A DNA stretch of 64,000 nucleotides, from assembly GCF_043641665.1 (NCBI RefSeq), contig NC_092181.1, positions 4,316,921 through 4,380,920 of the forward strand, in the 5' to 3' direction. The DNA comes from Enoplosus armatus (taxonomy: Eukaryota > Chordata > Actinopteri > Centrarchiformes > Enoplosidae). The notes beneath the pieces are model-generated. The model was given only the letters and a program-made list of their open reading frames with translations, was not told the origin of the DNA and made no database searches. Below are positions 1-11,705 of the stretch, piece by piece (position 1 is the stretch's first letter; the number at the start of each line of letters is the position of its first letter). The position numbers and the translations under genes were made by a program.

Positions 1-176
1 TAATATTGTAAATCTCTTCTTTAGCTTAACAACTGTAACCTTTCTCTACCATCGGCCACAACACCACCTAGCTCATAGTATAATCACAATATGGTCTAAG
101 TAACCTTCAGTATGTGTTGATGACACTGTAAATTATTGTCAACAAACAGTGATTAAACTAGTGGGCAAGTGGTTTG

Positions 177-218
177 GGAAAGTGGTATACTGAATAATGA
201 TTCAGTATACCACTTTCC
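177..218. other. near-perfect 19-bp hairpin
   Basis: Arms 177-195 and 200-218 are exact inverse complements (GGAAAGTGGTATACTGAAT), with a 4-nt loop AATG. Three more pairs follow past one bulged G. It could be the centre of an old palindromic transposon, a cruciform-prone site or a small-RNA precursor. The arm length is short for a canonical pre-miRNA. Confidence 0.75.
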
Positions 219-589
219 AAAACAAATTAAATGATTGCCACTGCTGTCTCACTTTCATCCGCAGAGTGGTTCAAATATCTTTAACACCTTTAAACTCTTC
301 AGACCCTGGATTCATTGCAATGAGCATCGTACTCTTGCTGGATTCTTCTGATCAAAATTCAGATTTTATAGTCTGCTCTGTGATTATCTGCTTATTATTT
401 GATTATCAGCCACCAGGGTCACATAAGTCTGGTTTTTAAACCTATATATTATCTGATATTATCTAACTAATACTGAGAAGAGAAGTGGCAAAACAGAATT
501 AAACAAACCTTATCTTTGAAAAGTCTTTGTTTAATGAACTAGACGTAATACAGTAAACCATATATTGTGCTTTTTGTGTAAATCAACAA

Positions 590-870
590 GATTTTTAGCC
601 ATGCTAGCAGCATTAGCTCTCGGGATGGCATTGTAATTCTGTCTGTCTGTTGGTTGGTCAGTTGGTCCAGACTGAAATATTCATGGTTCCCAGACAATGA
701 ATCATAATGACTTTGGTGATCCCCTGACTTTTCCTCTCGCGCCACCATGAGCTTGACATTTCTGTCTTTTAGTAAAATATGTTGCCATGAAATTTGATAC
801 AGACATTCATGTCCCCCTCAGGACCAATTGGGGACTTTGGTGCCATCATCAGGTCCAAATTCGGCTATAA
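590..870 (+). repeat. dispersed repeat family A, copy 1
   Basis: Shares with copies 2 and 3 the string around TGGTCCAGACTGAAATAT, then ACTTTGGTGATCCCCTGAC, then GCCATGAAATTTGATACAGA and ACATTCATG. It is truncated before the GCTAAT-rich 3' portion. Non-coding; the open frame on the opposite strand is incidental. The family is widespread in percomorphs and its class is uncertain. Confidence 0.65.
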
Positions 871-2768
871 CATGTTTTCCATTTCAATATGAGTTCAGGC
901 TCATTTCATTGATGTGAATCCCAGGCTCTGTTGAGGGCTCAAATACAAGTCTGGGACTGTGCAGATTAGTTCTGAAACATGATTGGAGCATGAGCCACAC
1001 TGCTGAAGTGAAATGCACAATATTGATGCAATAAAGGGTTAACGGCTGTCAAAAATGGTCCTGATTTACTTGAAAGTGTGCATCTCAAATCATTTGAGAT
1101 GTTATGCAAAAAAGTGTTTAGGCACATTTAGCTGTCATCAAAACAAAAGATAAATAAATGATAAATAAATATATGATAAATAATTGAGGACATAGAGTGT
1201 ACTATACAATAATCAGGGCATGGACACAGCCTTTGTTGTTGTTGTTGTTGTGTTGGTGGTGGTTGAATGGTTGCTTTGGGTGAACAGTTGCTCAGAGTGT
1301 TTTTGATGTTTTCTATAAGCAGTAATATGACCTGATTGTAGATGGAGAGAGTCAGCTATAAACTAGGAAGACACAGTAAAGGCAGTGTGTGTTCGTATAT
1401 GTGTGTGCATATGAGAGAGAGAGAGAGCGAGAGAGAGAGAGACAGTAAGTTGCCAGCAGTGGAGCTGATAACAACAGAAGGTTAACAGTTGGGCTTTGGG
1501 GAGAAGGCACAGTGTATCTGCCATCAGTTTCCTATTTGAGTGAGTGTGTGTAGATCATGGCCATTTGAACATGGAGCAAAACAGCCCAAGTGGTGCTACA
1601 CATGAGACGCAAGGTTACTGTTATTGTAAGATAGTTAACAGTAGTTTTGTTGTTTTGCCACCTACTGTTTGTATGAGGACACAATTTACTTTCAGGCTGT
1701 GGTTCAATAGTTTCAGTCATCACCATGTATGTTAGACTGCCATCATGCCCTTTAAGCATTCTGTCTTTTGCTTTTAATGAGAAGTTGCTTTTTCTATCTA
1801 TAATACAAGGTTACATTACATGGTAATACTGTACCATTTGAAACTTCTGACATCCTCTCTTACAATATGATTAGTAACGTGATAGCTGGGGACACTACCA
1901 GTTACACAAGTCACTTTAAGAGAAACAGTGATGTTCTATAAAGACTAAATATTCTTTTTAAAAAATGAAACACAAACTGATGTATTTATTTGACGTGTTT
2001 AGAAAAGGCACAGTAAGACAGACAGCAGCTGGCTCTGTTTCACTGTTCTGCACAACTGATGGTGCATGTGAGTGTATGTGTGAATGCTGCACATACAGCG
2101 TAATGTGTATCTGAGACGGTTTGTGTGATAATTTATATTTGCCACTTTGTTATATTAGCCACGTATGTCTTAAATGGTTTATCTTATGGTAAAATGGTTT
2201 GTGACTGGTCAAGAGATGTATCTTATCTGGCACTGTCACATGTAAACTGAATGTTATAATCACACAGCGACAGAGAAGGGGGGAAGGAAAAGTGAAGGAC
2301 AGAATAAAAGAGAGAGGATGTGAGCACTTGTCTGCACTGATGTGAGAGCAGTGTGAGATATGAGGTTATTTCATATTCAGACGAATTTAATTTTTCACCG
2401 AGGCTCGGGCACCTTTAAATCTGTCATTTGGTGTTCTGCTCATAAATATGAAGCAGTCTGCTACTCTGTAAAGAGGAGAGGATGCTCTGTCAAAGGTCAG
2501 AGTACAAAACTGACTGCATAACAGATTGAGGAAGTAAACAAGTGAGCATTTAAGTGACTGAATATTGTAAATTAACACATTTCCATCTCCAGATCTTTAC
2601 TTTCTCATCCTCTTCTCTTTTAAGACTTTTGAATCGCATACAAAGACTGATACGTATAATTTGATATCACGGTATGTTATGTAATCTGTTCTTTCTGACG
2701 TTCTTCTGCCTTTCACCTTAATAGGTTTTTACTGAAAATAGATGTCCATTATAATAATAATAATCCTA
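871..2768. other. intergenic, no gene seen
   Basis: AT-rich unique-looking DNA with a (TTG)n run near 1234-1252, the GA microsatellite and a 10-bp palindrome at 1081-1101 (CATCTCAAAT, C, then its inverse). The short open frames on both strands at 1532-1759 overlap each other and look random. Confidence 0.6.
1413..1442. repeat. (GA)n microsatellite
   Basis: About 15 GA units with one C interruption. Confidence 0.9.
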
Positions 2769-2995
2769 ATAATGACTGTGTCAGGTGCCTAAAGTGATTC
2801 AGATTCTCTCTCAGAGATCAAACAGAGATAAAGCACATTAAAGCAGCCTGGTCTTGAGAGCAGACAACAAGAGACCTCATTAGCATCTTATCACGGCTAA
2901 ATAATACAACAGAATCAAACGGCAGCTCACATTGCAAAACAACCGTGTAAAATTAGTTCACCAAATGTCAACCCCCTGGGTAATTTGATTAAGCG
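2769..2995 (+). repeat. left copy of a 220-bp inverted duplication
   Basis: The reverse complement of 9361-9582 matches this stretch almost base for base from ACTGTGTCAGGTGCCTAAAG through ACATTGCAAAACAACCGTG to GTTCACCAAATGTCA. There is one 5-nt gap (AGAGA present only here) and about 8 substitutions in the central 195 bp, with decay at the right edge. The sequence continues into an AT-rich block with several TAATTA-type homeodomain cores (to about 3060) that the other copy lacks. Class unknown. Confidence 0.8.
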
Positions 2996-4387
2996 GTTTA
3001 ATGGTCACAGGAGGAAGTAATTGGAAATAATTAATAATTATTGAAATTAAGGAAGGCAGTCTTCACAGTACATGCTATTCAGAGTTTTTGCCTCTGACAA
3101 GATAAGATATTTTTTAGGACACAATAAGGAGATTAGGTCTTTTTTAAAACAAAAAATGAATGAATAAACAATGTGAACACTATCGTAACAAAACAGTTTA
3201 AAAAAGTATTAAAATCAACGCTGCAGAACTAGAGATATATCTATACATATCTTTTATATTCCACACATTCTTCATCTTTGTCAAAACCTGGCGCCTACAT
3301 TGTCCACAATGCAACACGACCGTCGACAGTTAGGTTGGACATTCGGGTGTGCTAGTAGCGGCTAATGTAGCCTTGAGCCTAGATGAGGAGCGGGTTGCAG
3401 AGGTCTGGTAAGATCTTCTCTTCAGTCAATTTTCACATCCATCAATGCAAGAAGGCTCAGTGCAATATAGCTCCCCCCATTCACATAATATAGCATATTA
3501 TATAATATATAATAGATAGTGCCATCCCCTTTGATGATGACTTAAAAATTCACTTGACTTGAGTGAGATGAAGACGATGACTGTGGATGGGCAAAGACAG
3601 CCTGTGTGCAAAAGCTCAGGGTTTACAGGACTGAGATCATTATGATTCTCTTTTAACATTCATGCAGTGTTAATGACACCAGTTATTACGTTATAATTTT
3701 TGTGACTCAGCAGTTCATAACTTACTGGGTGTCTTTGCCATTTATTAATATGCATATCTCTTTTTTACACCAGGAAATTGATGCTGCTCTGCACGCTGTA
3801 GGATTCGGGGCTTGTAAAGAAGCGAGCGCACATATTGGCTTCTGTCACAATCTGAGCTTTATATCAAAAAGGTGGACATGCAATGATTTACATGTTTATC
3901 ACTTCTAGCTCCATGTATCGCTGTGCATAATGTAATTATAGAGCTGGGATTTGAGGAGTAATCGGAAAAAAAGGATTGTGTGGAGCTTAACGTCTGAATC
4001 TGGCCCTATGGTCTGCGTGCATGCTTGCATGTGTGTGTATCTGCAGCATGGTGCCATGTACTCCCACTGGCCATCTGTACCTGCTGTTCACTTTGTCTGG
4101 TCCATACAGGTAGAACATGACAACCCACGCCAAGCTTGCCAACCCAGCATCGTTACCTGACTGAGAAACACACATGCCCACAAACAGGTTTTTGGTGAGT
4201 TAGGATTAGATTTCATCAACAACAAATGCTGCTTTCTAAATGTGCTTTAGATGGCCTGACTGTACTTCAGTCTCACAAAACCAGCTTGCAACTGTGTGGT
4301 GGTGAATCGAAATGTGTGTCTTTATGCACCACAAATCTGAGGTCAGACACAGTCACAGACGCAGAATCTATTTTGTATCTACGCCTA
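2996..4387. other. intergenic, TAATTA-rich start
   Basis: The first 65 bp continue the left inverted copy with homeodomain-like cores (TTTAATGG, GTAATTGG, AATTAATAATTA). The rest is AT-rich with no recognised feature. Confidence 0.4.
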
Positions 4388-4760
4388 GTTTAAACCTGCA
4401 ATAAGTGATTTTTTTTTACCAAATGGGGGCAGCAGGAACAAGCTATCAACCTTTTATGTTGATATGGATGAACCAACACAGCCTATTTTCACACTAGATA
4501 TGGAACATTAGCATTAATTTGAAGTCATGTTTCTGGCCATCTGATGAATTTAAGGCCAATATTCGCTCTCCTTTTAGCTCTGTTTTTCTGAAGGAAATAT
4601 CTGGCTCTTCAGCTGCTAAATACACATTTTTTGGTGCTGGTCAGGTAGTGTACAGTGGGCATTAAGAGCGCTTTTTGCTAATAGGATACTATGAGAGCGG
4701 CGAGAGTGAACGAAAACAGTTTGGGGCCAGAGTGGAGCTGCAGAGTCGGGTGATCATTTT
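4388..4760 (+). repeat. dispersed repeat family B, copy 1
   Basis: Begins TTTAAACCTGCAATAAGTGA, has GGGGGCAGCAGGAACAAG, then GAAGTCATGTTTCTGGCC, CCTTTTAGCTCTGTTTTT, GGAAATATCTGGCTCTTC, and ends near GGGGCCAGAGTGGAGCTG. Non-coding and common in fish genomes. It serves as the reference copy for 24040-24150 and 32890-33190. Confidence 0.65.
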
Positions 4761-6640
4761 CACATACCAGTCATGTCAGCCATATAATATGTAAAAGCTA
4801 ATATAAAAAAGTATTGATTATAGTCACTTTATTGGAACTACTGACCACAGTTTCCTGATTGGTCTGTCTTCCAGATGCTGGACTCACTCAGTTTTCCACA
4901 CTAACATCTCATTTCGAAAACTGATTTAGGCTTGTTTTGTGAGCACATCATCGCACCGATAAATATAACAAGCATGATATGATGGAAATGATAGCTCTAC
5001 AATATACTGTATCTTGGACTTGACACACATGGCAGAATGAGACATTTTTGATTGCTGCAGCTCTCCTCTTTTAACCAAATTTCCTACTTTCTCATTCAAT
5101 TCCCTTGGCTGTAGATAATGCAAAATTAATTTAACACTTTTCATTCTCAGCTCATTTACAGCAATCAACCCTGCCTTGTTTTGTCAACTCTCAGCTGAAT
5201 TCAACAGTAATTCATTATGTATGCGCATCTGTGTGTGTGTGAGTATTCCCAGCGAGACACCTTGCATTCAAGTCACACTCCTTTATTGCCTTTTGTCCTT
5301 TGTCATTTCATGTAGCACCTGTAATATCCTTTGTGAGTATTTGCGTTAGTGAATCTGGAAATAAATTTGTGCAGCATAGCAAACAGCTCCACTGTGTATT
5401 GCACATTGCACGTTCCCATCCTCACTATTCCCTGACCAAATTATGTAATCATATGCAATAGAGACCTGAAATGAAAGCATCTTAACAGAATCACATCACA
5501 GGGCTGAATACTGGACTTCAAATAAAGACATTACTTGAAAAAGAATCCATCAAATCAAACCAAATTTCAGAATTCATTGCATTCATCTTGAAACATACAA
5601 TACAATCATTTTCTATCAGAGGAAATGCTTGGTCAGAGAAATGCAATGCACAAGCGTAGTGCCTCTGTGGCTTCTTCATAGAAAACACCTATATCTTTAT
5701 TCCCTTTATTTTCCCCATGACCCAATTTTATCCGCAGCCGTGCACTTCATGAGCTTCATATAGTAAGAAAAAAAAAAGGGACATGGTTTGCAGGCTGTGC
5801 TTTTCAAAAGCTCCATGCTGTAAAATATTCATCCTCAAACACAGGGTTATCCTGGCAGCTTCTGGATGCCACTCTAGCTTTGAATGTGCCTGCAAAAGGA
5901 AGAGGAACAGGAGGAGGAAGCCGAGAGGGGAATGGAGGAGGGAGGGCTTTGATTGAGTTAAAAGGTCAATATGTGTGCGACTGAGCGAGTGTCTGCCATA
6001 CTCTACTGAAAAACTCGGACGCACTTAATGTAAAAATAATCTGTGTTCACTTACAGTACATTACAGGTAACAGCAACGTATCCCTCCACTGTCCATGTGC
6101 TAAAATAGTTGGTAAAATGTGTTTTTCTTGTTGATCCCCGTCTGTGTTGAATAGCCCATTAATGTGGGCTGGAGGTTAAGGTGGAGCTACGTGTTGGGCA
6201 GAGCTGCATGTGTAGCCGGCTCCACCACACAGTGCCTTTCGACTGTCATTGAAATGTACACTTAAAAAAAACAACAACTCTTATTTGCTGCCTCACTGCC
6301 TCATTTGAGTGACTCTCACATTGTTTGGTGTCCTGATTATCCGTTTAACATGGCATGCAAGTTTTCTCTATTTCGCATTAGCCTTAAGAACACCAATAGC
6401 CAAAGACAGTGTTTTTTAGGAATGCCTCCACTGGAGAACAAGGCACAGCTGGATCATATTACAGATCAAATATTAATTTTTTTCCCACATTCAAACGGTA
6501 GGCTACTTTGAATTTCAAATAAAAGGTGACAGCAAAGACACAAGTGCAGGAGATAAAATCTAAAGATTGTACCATTCTAATGTTCTGCAGTTATTTCCTG
6601 CAACATACATTCTAACTAAGTACCTTTTCTATGGTTACAG
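4761..6640. other. intergenic, nothing recognised
   Basis: AT-rich DNA with short chance frames. A purine-rich stretch (GGAAGAGGAACAGGAGGAGG) at 5897-5916 produces the Leu/Phe-rich minus-strand frame 5728-6024, which has no family resemblance. Confidence 0.6.
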
Positions 6641-6645
6641 GAATA

Positions 6646-6982
6646 GTTGAACATTTTCAGAAATACTTTCATTGCTTTCTTGCTGAGAGTTACAGTGATA
6701 CCACTCTCGCGTCTGTACGAAAATATGAAGCTACAGTCAGAGGTTGGTTAGCTTAGCTTAGCACAAGGACTGGAAACAGGGGGATAAGGCTAGCGTGACT
6801 CTTTTACCTTTGGACAGAGCCAGGCTAGCTGTTTCACCCAACTTCCAGTCTTTATGCTAAGCTAAGCTAATCTGCACTTAGCTGTAACTTCGTGTTTAAT
6901 GCGCAGATAGTGGTATTTATATTCTCATTAACGCTCTGCAAGAAAGAAAAGTAAAATAAGTATATTTCTCAGAATGTCAAAC
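6646..6982. mobile_element. fold-back MITE-like element with long terminal inverted repeats
   Basis: Left end GTTGAACATTTTCAGAAATAC is the inverse of the right end GTATATTTCTCAGAATGTCAA with few mismatches. Inner arms also pair: AGCTTAGCTTAGCA and a GACTGGAAAC stretch on the left against GTTTCACCCAACTTCCAGTC and GCTAAGCTAAGCTAAT on the right. It has no coding capacity. This is a very common percomorph fold-back repeat; a cut-and-paste transposase origin is inference. Confidence 0.75.
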
Positions 6983-7003
6983 TATGACTCACACGACACC
7001 CTG

Positions 7004-7090
7004 TGCCCGAAGACCCTAAGATAAGGAAAAACGCCCCACAAAACCCCTTTAACTGGGAAAAAAAATGGAAGAAACCTATACTGGTGATAC
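7004..7090. repeat. fragment of dispersed fish repeat
   Basis: AAGGAAAAACGCCCCACAAA followed by CTTTAACTGGGAAAAA and TGGAAGAAACC matches a repeat segment I recognise from many fish genomes. Only this piece is present. It lies directly after the fold-back element. Confidence 0.4.
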
Positions 7091-8984
7091 TGGTGACCTG
7101 TATGATTTTAGAACATTAACCACATTTGATCTAACTCGTTAACATTTTTGATTTTGTCTATGAATAATACTCAGAAATCACTTGATGCTGTAATAGTACG
7201 TTTATACCAGAGGGTGGCAGCACTAACTGTAGGGGCACCCGGGGGCTGAACTGCAAGTGTGGCCCCTTCCAGCTTGCGATAAGGAGGAACTGTCAGATTC
7301 GGATCACTGTTGTCAGCTTTCAGATTCTGCTGACAACAACAAAACTAGATCCCTGCCATTTTTCCAAGCACTGCTACCAATCAAGACACATTTAGGGAGT
7401 GAGGACAGAGGAGACAATTCGGGTTGCAGGGCGACTGAGTGGCTAGAGAGATTTGTTATGCAATAGTGAGGTCACATGTTAGGTTTCTGCAACATATGTG
7501 TATCAAATATTGGAAAAGATTGTGGAATCTACAACAGGAATGATCTTTAAACACTGATAAAACATATTCACCCCCACAATAAGCTGAAATAAATTTTACA
7601 TCAACAAATCAGAGGACGCCATGTAACGAGAACTGTGAATCAATAGATCCAAACTTATAAATGTTCTTCACTCATTAAAAGGAACGTTTGGGAAAGCAAA
7701 GTCTATATGCAAGCTACAGAAAGCAACAGAGATGTAAGGCACAGGTAACTGATGATCTTATTATAACAACAGATTTACATTCCAATGTGCTGCCTAATTC
7801 AGAGATGATTGATTTTAGGAACGATACGATAAAAATGAAATTCATAAGCTTGTGGCCAGATGAACGCAAGGCCACTTTTATGTCAGATTTAACCTCTCTG
7901 ACTAATGTGTTGTGGCTCCTGTTCAACTCAAGTATCATGCCGAAGTGTCCTGTTGGAGAAACCAAACTCACCAATATCACTGTAACAGACCCACTGGTAT
8001 GATTTTCCAATATTCATAAGCTCGACACGAGTAAAGAGTATCCCTGCCAGTTGTTCTTTAAATCTACTCCTTGGAAAAGATACTGTGGCTCTTGTGTATT
8101 GTCTGTTGTCTTAATGATCAAGTGGGTTTCTGTGTCTTCTTCTGTGTCAAGCTTGTGTTTGACACCAATGTCCGGTGCTACAAACTCCACACCAATAGTC
8201 AATAGGGTTAGATTGTGGTCACAGAACAATCAGGGTCAAAGAAAGATACTCTGCACGGCCAACCATCTACCCATCTCGCTACTTCCGCCTTTGCTTCAAT
8301 GACAGGACATTATTTGCGTGAGCACAAGAGGTCCATTTCCAGGAAAACATAGGTTATTGTAAGTATTTGAACAAATGACCAATGCTGTCATTTCTCTGGT
8401 GAGGACAGTGTCCCAATAGTTTTCATAAAAAGTACCTTGGTGCCATCAAGGTGTTTGGAGTAGGACTTGTTGCCAAGGAAACTAAATCATAATGAGGATC
8501 CTCAAATAGAAATGCAAGTGAAGTTCTGAGTTCTTGAGAAAGTTAATCAGATTAAGTACTTGCAGTCACAAAATAAGTATTTTTGGTCTCTCTGAATAAG
8601 CACCATTTAAATGTATGACATGTAAATGTAAGAGGAAGAGGATTATTAAAAAGAGCTTGGTGGAGATTCGCTGGTAAGATTTTTAACATGTCTTAACGGG
8701 GATTTGAATCATTTCTTTGCTTATTAAATTGCTGATTATTTTTTTTAGTATACTCATAAACTGCAACACATAAAAAGATATAAAATATAATACAGCACAT
8801 GTACTGCACCTCCCCAGTGGCAGTTCTCTTCACCAGTCCTGTCAATTTGAAGAGAGGATTATGATCCTCAGAGAAGCAAAGAACATCTGTTTTACATCTG
8901 CTCCCTCATTACGACAACTATTAGGAGAGACTTTTTTGAAGTTGGAAACACTGTATTTGTCTTCCTTTCACCGATGTCTGATAA
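7091..8984. other. intergenic, overlapping open frames only
   Basis: Frames of about 100 codons lie open on both strands at 7688-8010. Neither shows a domain, and the pair probably reflects low stop-codon density. No repeat was recognised. Confidence 0.5.
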
Positions 8985-9360
8985 TCCTGATCTCTGATCT
9001 CGTCAACTACTATAATTAGACACCTTCCTCCTGTCTTGATCAGCTGGCTCCCATTAAAACCAAAATAGTCTCATTCATACACTCAGCTCCCTGGTATACT
9101 TTTGAACTCCACCAAATGAAATCCTGTAAGCGCCAGCTTAAAAGACTCTGCAAGAAAACCGGTTTAACAGTGTTCACCTTTAACAATACAAAGACGCTCT
9201 CACCGCAGCCCGGTCCACCTACTACTCACACCTCATACACTCTGGCTCCACCATCCCCAAGGCTCTCTTTTCCACAATAAACAAACTTCTCAAACCCAGT
9301 GACAACACAAATCCTTCACCGTTAACAAGTGCAACTCTTTCCTTTCATTTTTTTGTAAAT
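8985..9360 (+). mobile_element. L2-like LINE fragment (endonuclease-RT linker region)
   Basis: From about 9037 the frame reads LDQLAPIKTKIVSF, then SAPWYTFELHQMKSCKRQL, then RLCKKTGLTV. After a frameshift it reads YKDALTAARSTYYSHLIHSG, then PKALFSTINKLLKPSDNT. This is the linker between endonuclease and RT in fish L2-type elements. Neither the endonuclease nor the RT core is present. It ends where the inverted-repeat copy at 9361-9582 begins. Confidence 0.8.
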
Positions 9361-9582
9361 TCACTTAATGAATTACATGGGGGGTGACATTTGGTGAACT
9401 AATTTTACACGGTTGTTTTGCAATGTGAGCTGCCATTTGATTCTGTTGTATCATTTAGCTGTGATAAGATGCTAATGAGGTCTCTTGTTGTCTGCTCTCA
9501 AGACCAGGCTGCTTGAATGTGCTTTAGTTTGATCTCTGAGAGAGAATATGAATCACTTTAGGCACCTGGCACAGTTATTATA
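9361..9582 (-). repeat. right copy of a 220-bp inverted duplication
   Basis: Inverted counterpart of 2769-2995, about 6.4 kb away. It starts directly at the end of the LINE fragment 8985-9360. Unlike the left copy it is not followed by the TAATTA-rich block. Confidence 0.8.
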
Positions 9583-11221
9583 CAGGGATTTGTCTCATTG
9601 ATGCAGGTTATACAGTTTCTCATTAGGGTCAAGGACAGGAAGACAGTACTTACAGAATGAGTCATTGCAAACGCTTTCAGAGCATATATGTTAGAGATGA
9701 GAGGAGGCTATAAGTATAGTAAAGGCTAAAGAAGTGAAGACAGAAAAACCAAAGGGGTGAAGACAGGACAGGAGATGAACAGCAGAGGAAGAGATTAGGC
9801 CATGACAATTTCTTGTGACTGAGAGGAGCTTGAAGTCCTTGAAGTGCTCTTTACCTTTTCTCCCTGGAGGTTTGAGTCCGTGTACAGTAGGTTGGAGTGC
9901 TGGAGCACATTGGTTGTGACTGAAAAGGCCATTGGTTCAATTCCCTCACGCAATGAAACCTTACTGCTTTATTAACAGATGCTATAAGGGTCTGAGAGCA
10001 CTGCGGCAGCCAGGGGCGTTTCCAGGAGTTGACAAGGTCTGAGGCTAAGCCAAGGCTATCTGGGGCTGAGGTCAGGGCGCGTGTGCCAGATTTCTTTTGG
10101 GTGGTCCCTGCTGTTCTGCCTCAATTTCATTTATTTTTACTGCATTGCTCTGGACAAAATGGACATCTGCAGGGCAGCTGCAAATTCTCAAAGCCATGGG
10201 ACCAGTGTTAAATTGATTTTACATTTTTATTTGACTGCTGTAATGTTTGCCACTTTGTGTTGTACAAATAAAATAAACCAGCCACCAGATGACAGTACAC
10301 TGAATTGGTTCTAGGGGCAGTATGGTCGCTAATGGGACTTTTGTTTATACCTTACCTATTTGGTGTAGTTTTGTTACAGCTGCTGCGTGAGCCCGACAGC
10401 CGAGCAGAAGCAGCTTTTTTTATTTATTATTTTTTGAGACCCAGGGTCCTGGGCTACAACATTCAGGGCTGTAGCCTAACGATGCTGCTGGCAGCAGCTG
10501 TGCTACACAGTGAAAATACAGTTTCTGCTATTATTTGATGTTTTATGTTATGTTCTCAAACAGTATGTTATTACTCCTAAAACGAGGAGATTTAGTACAA
10601 AATCTGACAGTGCAACAAAACCAAGAGTGAAAAACCAACCGACTGACATCGCCATCCCTAGAGCCATGCAGCTAGCACTAAATACGTGAGCTAAACACAT
10701 CAGGTAAACATGGAACTAGTTGGAATTAGCTTTTTATGCTGGTTGATGCAAACACAATTATTGTAATTTTCAAGAGATGCTGCGTAAATAAAATAGATGA
10801 AATAAATAAATATGATTTTTCTGAAAACATTTTGCACCTGCTGGATGCATTCACATGAAAAGCAAAGGGACAGAAAAACAAACAAAAAATACAAAAATGG
10901 TAAAATGCTGGTGTGCAACTGACTGCACAAACAGATACAGAAAACATTCAGGTGTAAAAGTTTTTTTTTTAATAGTTTGTTGAAGCATAAACAGTAGAGA
11001 GGCAAATGGATTGCTGTAATTTGGTGAGACCTTTTCCCAATTTGATGTGCCACAGCAAGAGAAGTACAGGTGTAAATATGCTAACGATGCTGCAATTCAT
11101 TTCAGTGTGAAAGCTCGCTCCAGTAACCTGGCATTGTACATGCCGGCTCATTGATATGGATTACTTGGACTTGGTTGATGTAATTAGTAACACCTGTGCT
11201 TCACATACATTACGTTATGTT
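9583..11221. other. intergenic, SINE fragment and unassigned repeat-like DNA
   Basis: Apart from the SINE head at 9885, the stretch 10012-10320 (start CCAGGGGCGTTTCCAGGAG) has the feel of a dispersed repeat that I cannot name. The minus-strand frames 10700-11053 are Leu/Phe/Cys-rich translations of AT-rich DNA. Confidence 0.4.
9885..9960 (+). mobile_element. tRNA-derived SINE head (fragment)
   Basis: GGTTCAATTCC near 9934-9944 is a perfect pol III B box. TTGGTTGTGACTGAAAAGG before it resembles the AFC-type fish SINE head, and an A-box-like stretch lies about 45 nt upstream. The body and tail are not recognisable. Confidence 0.35.
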
Positions 11222-11705
11222 TATTTAATTGATGCTTTCATCCAAAGCGACTCACAACAAGTGCATTTCAACCATGTGGATGCAACCCAAAAATTGCAAG
11301 AATCATGCAGGTACATCACATTTTTTATGGGCTGAGGTGCAGTCTGAACAGATTTTCAGGTTTTCAGTCTGAGACCGAAGATGTATACAATTTCTGCTGT
11401 GCTGATGTGCAAAGGTGCACCTGCTCCATCATTTTGGAGCCGGGACAGCAAACAATCGTGATTTTAGTGAGCGGTAGCTCAGGCCCCATCCTAGTGAGGG
11501 AGTAGCAAGCCAATTGACAGTAGCAGAACGAAGTGGACGGGCTGGGGTGTATGGTTTGACCATGTCCTGTAGCCGGTAGCCAGTGCAGGGTGCAGAGTAG
11601 CTGTGCAGTGCGGGAGAACTTGGATAGGTTGAAGACCAGCCGTGCTGCTGCTTTCTGGATGAGGTGCAGAGGTCGGATAGCACCTGCTGGCACACCAGCT
11701 GACAT
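11222..11705 (-). mobile_element. LINE 3'-end fragment, RT C-terminus
   Basis: The minus strand reads IRPLHLIQKAAARLVFNLSK, then LCTLHWLPAT. In a second frame it reads QDMVKPYTPARPLRSAT and SLKSRLFAVPAPK. These belong to the C-terminal end of a common fish non-LTR retroelement, here with internal deletions and frameshifts. The low-coordinate end has the well-known GATGCTTTCATCCAAAGCGA tail piece near 11231-11250. Confidence 0.8.

Noticed and set aside
9930..9950. Functional tRNA gene suggested by a perfect B box
   Set aside because: No cloverleaf or anticodon arm can be formed; it fits a SINE head.
11364..11705. 113-codon minus-strand frame as a host gene
   Set aside because: It is the C-terminal RT piece of a LINE with frameshifts.
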